Below, in pieces: positions 7,124-10,900 of a DNA stretch of 10,900 bases. The notes beneath the pieces are model-generated. The model was not told where the DNA came from and ran no database searches. It saw only the letters and a list, made by a program, of their open reading frames with translations. Position 1 is the stretch's first letter. Each line of letters begins with the position of its first letter. This DNA is from Hyphomicrobiales bacterium. Its GTDB lineage: Bacteria > Pseudomonadota > Alphaproteobacteria > Rhizobiales > Devosiaceae. The stretch covers positions 1 through 10,900 of the forward strand of contig WFOP01000169.1 of NCBI GenBank assembly GCA_015487985.1. Reading direction: 5' to 3'. The translations under genes were made by a program, and so were the position numbers.

Positions 7124-7984
7124 CTAGTTCCGAACGGAGGGGCCTTCAACCGAAAGACCATTGCCCCGCGAAGCCAGATAAAGCTCAAGCGCCACGAATT
7201 CAGCACTTCCCGGCGCGTAAGTCTGGGCCCGTGTATCACGAACACAGCCTTTGAACCGTGAATGAACAGCGTTCAACTTGGCGTTTTTCAAACGATAGAC
7301 CGGGAACCCGTTGATCTGGCCCTGACTAAGCATGTCAGAGCGGATACGGTTGCCATAATTGTCTTCGTGACAATTCGCACAGCTCAATTCAAGCTGCCCG
7401 GTTCGCTGATAATAGAGTTCCTTGCCCAGCTCCCATGTTTCCCGCGCCGGCCCGTCAATGGCCACATTAATCGGCATGCCCCGTGAAACGGATGCCAGCA
7501 GTGCGGACATATTTACCATTTCACTTCCGGTATATTTCAAAGGCTCAAGCCCCATACGCTCGGTGGCACATTCATTGATCTGGTTTTCAAGGGTTTGAAC
7601 AACGCCGCGTTCCTCATCCCATTTGGGATAAACAGCGCGCACCCCGGCAAGAGCTTCAGGACTTTCGTGACAATCCTGACATGATCGACCCTCAGGTCCC
7701 TGAGCGGTTTCGAAATATTCTGCCGCCTGATCCACCCAGAGCATGCCCGGATTATCAAAATCATCCATTTGCAAAGCCTGTGTTTCAGTCGCCCGATACA
7801 CCCAGCCTGAATAAATCGTATCGACATTTTCCATATGCTCTGGCGCTTCGGTCCGCACAACCATTTCAATCTCGCCATTGACGATCAGGTTCGCGTGTTC
7901 ATCAGCAACAGCATTCATGCCAACAAAGGCTCCGGCCACAAGCGTAGCAACGCAAACAGCCCCCGTGAGTGCACGTTTAATCAT
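7124..7984 (-). CDS. soxA: SoxA, dihaem c-type cytochrome, catalytic subunit of SoxAX
   Basis: A 286-residue exported cytochrome, with a signal peptide to about residue 28 (VGMNAVADE). It has two haem sites, CQDCH (102-106) and CANCH (202-206), marking the dihaem type of SoxA. Cys139 in INECATERM matches the axial cysteine of the first haem. Cys247 in HSRFKGCVRDTRAQ matches the cysteine persulfide ligand of the active-site haem, with Arg243 nearby. SoxAX oxidatively joins thiosulfate to the SoxY cysteine in the periplasm. The ATG at 7984 follows GGGAGGG at ideal spacing; an upstream in-frame TTG adds five residues and has less support. The gene is 31 bp after soxZ in the same operon and keeps all expected catalytic residues. 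Confidence 0.96.
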   Translation of the reverse strand: MIKRALTGAVCVATLVAGAFVGMNAVADEHANLIVNGEIEMVVRTEAPEHMENVDTIYSGWVYRATETQALQMDDFDNPGMLWVDQAAEYFETAQGPEGRSCQDCHESPEALAGVRAVYPKWDEERGVVQTLENQINECATERMGLEPLKYTGSEMVNMSALLASVSRGMPINVAIDGPARETWELGKELYYQRTGQLELSCANCHEDNYGNRIRSDMLSQGQINGFPVYRLKNAKLNAVHSRFKGCVRDTRAQTYAPGSAEFVALELYLASRGNGLSVEGPSVRN

Positions 7985-8015
7985 GTTTTTCCCTCCCAAG
8001 TGAAACGCCTAATTA

Positions 8016-8345
8016 TTATGATACGGCGATTTCTTTTGATTCCTCGTAAACCGACCCGTCATCATCATACCAGGTGAAAAGAAACGTCCCCGATTCGGGC
8101 ACCTTGGCTTCAAATTCCATGAATGGATTGGTTGAAACCGCCCCCCCAAAAGTCGCATCAATTATATTTTCACCATTAAAGTCACAGGTGAACCGGTTGA
8201 TGATCGAGCGTGGAATCGTGTTCCCGTCCCCATCCTTGCGCTGACCTGATTCCATCTTGTGGCTGATCAGGGCTTTCAGGGTAATCACTTCTCCCGCTGA
8301 GGCTGTCCGTGGGACACGCACGCGGGGCTTTACATTTTCTGCCAT
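8016..8345 (-). CDS. soxZ: SoxZ, carrier protein subunit of SoxYZ
   Basis: A 109-residue immunoglobulin-like protein with no signal peptide. It starts MAENVKPRVRVP and contains SHKMESGQRKDGDGNTIPRSIINRFTCDFNGE, a pattern diagnostic for SoxZ, followed by NPFMEFEAKVPESGTFLFTWYDDDG. It pairs with SoxY to form the sulfur-carrying heterodimer. Lacking its own signal, it is expected to be co-exported with SoxY by the Tat system. A strong Shine-Dalgarno, GGGAGGAAG, precedes the ATG at 8345, which lies 13 bp after the soxY stop. Length and conserved blocks are as usual. Confidence 0.96.
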   Translation of the reverse strand: MAENVKPRVRVPRTASAGEVITLKALISHKMESGQRKDGDGNTIPRSIINRFTCDFNGENIIDATFGGAVSTNPFMEFEAKVPESGTFLFTWYDDDGSVYEESKEIAVS

Positions 8346-8358
8346 TTTTCTTCCTCCC

Positions 8359-8778
8359 TTAGCCGCCGCAGCCGCCGATAGTAACCTTCACCTCTTGCGA
8401 GGTCTGAACAAAACTGCCGTCCGCCATTTGCGCAACCACAACAATGTCCTGCGTTCCCGAAAGCCGAATGCGTGTCGCCGCTCTTTGTGCGCCCGCCAAC
8501 GGGCCGAACTTGAAGGACGCCACATCAGGCAACGGATTTTTCTGGGCAAATACCGCAATGGCAACAGCGCCCGGCGCCGAAACCTCGATTGGTACAGTAT
8601 TGCCGTTTTCAGCAATTTCAGGGGCAACCAGGGTAACACCACCCTCCCCCGGTGTGGCGCCGCCTGTAAACAGGGCAATAGCATCATCTATTGCAGCACC
8701 CGATGCCGCACTCGGGATCATCGCCGCCGCAGCAGCCCCCATAGCCAACATCAATGTTTCTCTGCGAGTGATTTTCAT
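8359..8778 (-). CDS. soxY: SoxY, sulfur-carrier protein with C-terminal GGCGG arm
   Basis: A 139-residue protein with a Tat signal (MKITRRETLMLAMGAAAAA, cleavage near AASGA). An immunoglobulin-like domain follows, ending in VTIGGCGG. The terminal GGCGG (135-139) is the flexible swinging arm, and Cys137 is where all pathway intermediates are bound during the cycle. It serves SoxAX, SoxB and SoxCD in turn in the periplasm as part of SoxYZ. The ATG at 8778 is chosen over a longer in-frame start at 8805 because it follows GAGGAAG and gives a proper Tat signal. The longer start would also overlap the soxX stop. It sits 26 bp after soxX and 13 bp before soxZ. Confidence 0.97.
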   Translation of the reverse strand: MKITRRETLMLAMGAAAAAMIPSAASGAAIDDAIALFTGGATPGEGGVTLVAPEIAENGNTVPIEVSAPGAVAIAVFAQKNPLPDVASFKFGPLAGAQRAATRIRLSGTQDIVVVAQMADGSFVQTSQEVKVTIGGCGG

Positions 8779-8804
8779 CAAACTTCCTCTCTCTTTGTCG
8801 CGCA

Positions 8805-9284
8805 CTATTCTTTAAGGGTCAGCAAATAGGCGACAACGTCTTCAATTTCCTGAGCTGTTAGAATTGGAAACAAATCGCCCGGTCCGGCGGCCTTGCCCGT
8901 ATAGGCAATGCCGGGGCGAATATATCCTGAATTTTTGAAAAAGGCGGGCATGATGCTCCCCTCAAATGTCATCTTGGCATTGGCAACAATACCCCGAAGA
9001 TCCGCCTCGGTATACCTGTCAGCCACCCCGTTAAGCGGGGGGCCCACTTCACCATGAAAAGGATATTCCGCCAAAGCGTCTACCTGGTGGCAGGCAATGC
9101 AATTGCCCTTGCCGCGCGTGGTCATTATTTTTTCACCCGCTTCGGCATTGCCCGGCTGGCCGCTAAGCGACACCTCAACCGCGCCATATTCATCATATGA
9201 CACATCCGCAGGTGACATACCCTGCCCCAGTGCAATGCCACCTGTAGCAAGTACGGCGATCAAAATTGATACTGAACGTTTCAT
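8805..9284 (-). CDS. soxX: SoxX, monohaem c-type cytochrome subunit of SoxAX
   Basis: A 159-residue cytochrome with a Sec-type signal (MKRSVSILIAVLATGGIALG). One haem site, GNCIACHQVDA (CIACH 62-66), is followed by GEVGPPLNGVADRY and GSIMPAFF (Met112, axial ligand). The C-terminal helix LTAQEIEDVVAYLLTLKE closes the fold. It receives electrons from SoxA when thiosulfate is attached to SoxY and passes them to the respiratory chain. It is the first gene of the core soxXYZA block. The ATG at 9284 follows AGGGAGGG. Upstream lies a 112-bp gap with an operator-like palindrome and a possible promoter, so the gene probably heads its own transcription unit. Confidence 0.96.
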   Translation of the reverse strand: MKRSVSILIAVLATGGIALGQGMSPADVSYDEYGAVEVSLSGQPGNAEAGEKIMTTRGKGNCIACHQVDALAEYPFHGEVGPPLNGVADRYTEADLRGIVANAKMTFEGSIMPAFFKNSGYIRPGIAYTGKAAGPGDLFPILTAQEIEDVVAYLLTLKE

Positions 9285-9318
9285 GAGCCCTCCCTAGATC
9301 AAGAAATTCATCACAATC

Positions 9319-9348
9319 ACGCTAGCACGAGAAAGTCACACCTGACAA
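9319..9348 (-). promoter_or_regulatory. Possible soxX promoter
   Basis: On the minus strand, TTGTCA (9343-9348) could be a -35 element. TAGCGT (9319-9324) after an 18-bp spacer could be a -10 element with the conserved TA...T positions. The -10 match is weak. The supposed -35 starts one base after the operator-like palindrome, which fits regulated expression of soxX onward. Confidence 0.3.
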
Positions 9349-9349
9349 T

Positions 9350-9375
9350 CACAAATTCAAATATTTGAATTTGTG
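9350..9375. promoter_or_regulatory. 26-bp perfect palindrome, probable ArsR-type (SoxR) operator for soxX
   Basis: CACAAATTCAAAT (9350-9362) is followed directly by its exact reverse complement (9363-9375). The core is ATTC-AAATATTT-GAAT, which fits the ATTC-N8-GAAT pattern I recall for SqrR/BigR-type ArsR repressors that sense persulfide. In Paracoccus, SoxR binds the soxW-soxX gap, and this palindrome is in that gap. A related dyad lies between soxS and soxV. It could fold as a terminator of soxVW, but no U-tract follows on that strand. Confidence 0.75.
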
Positions 9376-9396
9376 GGCATAGTGTCGCAGTTCCAT

Positions 9397-9963
9397 TTAT
9401 TCAATAATGCCACGTTCGTTCAGCATTCTGGCGTGGTATTTTTGAAAAACCTCCTCGCCATTATATCCCTCTTCAACGATCCAGTTGAACATGTTGAATG
9501 TCGTCCAGCGATCAAATGCCCCCGGCATTACGGCAGCTGCAGCCCCCTGCCCCCAGGCCCCCTCCGGCACTTCTTTGGGATAGAAAATCATTGTGGGCGT
9601 AAACATCACGCCCCACCGGCGCACCATTTCTTTCTCCGACAAGGTCGCGCCGTCAAAATCGGTAACCTCCACATCCCCGAACATATTGAGCTGAACCACA
9701 AAGAAATTCTCTTTTATATAGGCATCAATTTCAGGGATTGGAAAAATCTCCTCATGCATTTTTGTGCAATAGATACACCCGCGCTGCTCTACGAGAATCA
9801 TCAACCTCTTGCCGGTGGCATTGGCTTCGGCAAGGTCTTCACGCAGGTCCTTGAATGTATCCTGCATCCACACCGCCTTGTGCATGCCATCATCCCCCAG
9901 CGGCACGGCAAAGGCCGGTGTCCATAAAAACACCAAAGCTAAAAATGTAAAAATCCGGGTCAT
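9397..9963 (-). CDS. soxW: SoxW, periplasmic thioredoxin
   Basis: A 188-residue exported thioredoxin-fold protein with a signal peptide (MTRIFTFLALVFLWTPAFA, cleavage about residue 19). The active-site motif is EQRGCIYCTKMHEE (CIYC at 63-66), and FTPTMIFYP (121-129) holds the cis-proline. QLNMFGDVEVTDFDG and the C-terminal WIVEEGY...YHARML are typical of SoxW. It is expected to be reduced by SoxV and to pass electrons to oxidised periplasmic Sox partners; in Paracoccus it is not essential for thiosulfate oxidation. The ATG at 9963 follows AGGAGAAA and begins the signal peptide. A longer frame upstream would overlap soxV. It is 22 bp after soxV in the same unit. Confidence 0.92.
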   Translation of the reverse strand: MTRIFTFLALVFLWTPAFAVPLGDDGMHKAVWMQDTFKDLREDLAEANATGKRLMILVEQRGCIYCTKMHEEIFPIPEIDAYIKENFFVVQLNMFGDVEVTDFDGATLSEKEMVRRWGVMFTPTMIFYPKEVPEGAWGQGAAAAVMPGAFDRWTTFNMFNWIVEEGYNGEEVFQKYHARMLNERGIIE

Positions 9964-9985
9964 ATCGGTTTCTCCTGTTATCCAA

Positions 9986-10723
9986 TTATCCAAATTGTGT
10001 AAAAGCGGGAAATGTTTCAATCATCCACTGGGCAATCAGGTTGATGGAATTGGTGGCGATCAGGACCGCAAATAAAATCAGCATTACTCCCATCGCCTTT
10101 TCCACATGGGCGGCATATTTCATGTGTTTTTGCATCCAGTTCAAAAACGGCTTGGCAAACAGGGCGGCAATGATAAACGGCGCCGTCATGCCCAATCCAT
10201 AAACCCCAAGTAACGCAGCCCCCTTCCAGATATCTCCAAAACCGCTGGCAATCATCAAAATCGACGCCAGCGCCGGCCCCACACACGGGGTCCATCCAAA
10301 GCCAAATGCCAGCCCCATCACATAGGCCCCGGCCAGGGTTTTTGGCGCATCGCCCCCCTGAAACCGCGCCTCGCGATAAAGCAGGGGAATGCGAACAACC
10401 CCCAAAAAATGCAGACCAAAGGCAAACAATACCGCTGCCGACAAATAGGAGAGTGGCTGACGCCACTGGCCAAACACCTGCCCGATACTGGTAGCCCCCA
10501 GCCCCATCAACATAAAAATCGAGGTTACCCCCAGGGCAAAAAACACCGACGAAATCACCAGGCGGCGCTGCATGGTGGGGGAAATAGTGTCTTCACCGCG
10601 CAATTCGTTCATCGAAATACCCGCCATATAGCACAGGTAAAACGGCACCATGGGCAGCACACAGGGAGTAAAAAACGACAATATCCCGGCAGTTGCGGCG
10701 CCTAAAAACGAAATATCGAGCAT
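9986..10723 (-). CDS. soxV: SoxV, CcdA/DsbD-like membrane thiol-electron transporter
   Basis: A 245-residue inner-membrane protein with six predicted transmembrane segments. Two redox cysteines lie in paired segments: Cys21 in SFFTPCVLPMVPFYL and Cys147 in GFGWTPCVGPALASIL, the CcdA-family signature. It moves reductant from cytoplasmic thioredoxin to the periplasm, where SoxW and SoxS use it. In Paracoccus, loss of SoxV abolishes thiosulfate oxidation and it cannot be replaced by CcdA. The ATG at 10723 follows AAGGGAAG. It heads soxVW and diverges from soxS across a 48-bp gap that holds an operator-like dyad. General cytochrome-maturation CcdA is an alternative, but the neighbours make SoxV much more likely. 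Confidence 0.93.
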   Translation of the reverse strand: MLDISFLGAATAGILSFFTPCVLPMVPFYLCYMAGISMNELRGEDTISPTMQRRLVISSVFFALGVTSIFMLMGLGATSIGQVFGQWRQPLSYLSAAVLFAFGLHFLGVVRIPLLYREARFQGGDAPKTLAGAYVMGLAFGFGWTPCVGPALASILMIASGFGDIWKGAALLGVYGLGMTAPFIIAALFAKPFLNWMQKHMKYAAHVEKAMGVMLILFAVLIATNSINLIAQWMIETFPAFTQFG

Positions 10724-10734
10724 ATTTACTTCCC

Positions 10735-10763
10735 TTGAAATTTACGCCGTTACACATTATGAT
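10735..10763 (+). promoter_or_regulatory. Strong sigma70-like promoter of soxS
   Basis: On the plus strand TTGAAA (10735-10740) and TATGAT (10758-10763) each match the sigma70 consensus at five of six positions, with an exact 17-bp spacer. The predicted start site, about seven bases after the -10, falls at 10770-10772, where the soxS ATG begins. No Shine-Dalgarno precedes that ATG, so the transcript may be leaderless. The -10 lies inside the operator-like dyad. Confidence 0.65.
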
Positions 10764-10775
10764 ACTTGAATATGT
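10752..10775. promoter_or_regulatory. Imperfect operator-like dyad between soxS and soxV
   Basis: The half-sites ACACATTATGAT (10752-10763) and, on the other strand, ACATATTCAAGT (10775-10764) share ACAnATT and the centre base. The core is ATTA-N8-GAAT (10756-10771), one mismatch from ATTC-N8-GAAT. The soxX palindrome half is ACAAATTCAAAT, so both sites fit ACAnATTC at the same spacing. The dyad covers the soxS -10 and start codon and a CATAAT that could serve soxV. In Paracoccus SoxR binds the soxS-soxV gap. Confidence 0.6.
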
Positions 10776-10900
10776 TCAAACATGCCACGAAATTCTTGGA
10801 ACGCGCCGCCGCTATTTTGCTGGTACTCACAGGTATTTTCTTTTCCACCAGCGCTCAGGCCGCCGTGGAATTGATGATGGTTGAGGAGGATGGATGTATC
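10772..10900 (+). CDS. soxS: SoxS, periplasmic thioredoxin-like protein, N-terminal end (partial)
   Basis: An open frame from ATG 10772 to the window edge gives the first 43 residues. They form a signal peptide (basic FKHATKFLER, hydrophobic AAAILLVLTGIFF, cleavage near TSAQA) followed by AVELMMVEEDGCI. A strand leading to 'E.GC' is the usual start of the SoxS thioredoxin fold, where the cysteine is the first of the CxxC pair. In Paracoccus SoxS is a periplasmic thioredoxin that reactivates SoxYZ and is encoded with soxR, divergent from soxVW; the same geometry is seen here. There is no Shine-Dalgarno before the ATG; an in-frame TTG (10796) would shorten the signal. Identity rests on a short fragment and position. 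Confidence 0.75.
   Translation, partial: MFKHATKFLERAAAILLVLTGIFFSTSAQAAVELMMVEEDGCI

Noticed and set aside
9350-9375. The soxX palindrome as an intrinsic terminator of soxVW
   Set aside because: The stem is AT-rich with no following U-tract on the minus strand, and the ATTC-N8-GAAT core with a related dyad at soxS/soxV fits an operator better.
9373-9927. A 184-codon open frame on the plus strand opposite soxW
   Set aside because: Antisense to soxW and starting within the control gap; no signal, motif or Shine-Dalgarno that favours it.
1-10900. CRISPR arrays, insertion sequences, tRNA or rRNA genes
   Set aside because: No regularly spaced repeats, transposase-like frames, terminal inverted repeats or RNA-gene signatures were seen.

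Overview
The window holds a nearly complete Kelly-Friedrich-type sulfur-oxidation (sox) locus from a Gram-negative bacterium, most likely an alphaproteobacterium. The gene order soxS | soxV-W-X-Y-Z-A-B-C-D-E-F, with soxS diverging from soxV, matches what is known for Paracoccus and related alphaproteobacteria. Tat signal peptides, several c-type cytochromes and an ArsR-type operator pattern fit this. I cannot name a species.

Layout, left to right. 1-189 (+) is the 3' end of a class III (CaiB/BaiF) CoA-transferase gene unrelated to sulfur oxidation. 298-1224 (+) encodes a Tat-exported metallo-beta-lactamase-fold protein of the SoxG/SoxH type. It converges on the sox operon, with a possible bidirectional hairpin between them. 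From 1279 to 10723 every gene is on the minus strand. Read in the direction of transcription they are soxV (CcdA-like thiol transporter), soxW (periplasmic thioredoxin), then after a 112-bp gap soxX, soxY, soxZ, soxA, then after a 140-bp gap with a GC-rich hairpin soxB, soxC, soxD, soxE, soxF. At the right edge, 10772 onward (+), the 5' end of soxS diverges from soxV. A soxR regulator gene may follow soxS outside the window.

How the genes work together. SoxAX oxidatively couples thiosulfate to the C-terminal cysteine of SoxY (in SoxYZ). SoxB hydrolyses terminal sulfate from the carrier. SoxCD oxidises the remaining sulfane sulfur, allowing full oxidation to sulfate without sulfur globules. 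SoxEF is a flavocytochrome c sulfide dehydrogenase pair. SoxV, SoxW and SoxS form the thiol-disulfide system that keeps the carrier and cytochromes reduced and active in the periplasm.

The most interesting non-coding signals are two matching operator-like dyads, one upstream of soxX (a perfect 26-bp palindrome) and one between soxS and soxV. Both fit an ATTC-N8-GAAT pattern, perfectly at soxX and with one mismatch at soxS/soxV. The second overlaps a near-consensus sigma70 promoter whose predicted start lies almost on the soxS ATG, so soxS may have a leaderless mRNA. SoxD is short, with a single visible haem site. I found no mobile elements, CRISPR arrays, tRNA or rRNA.
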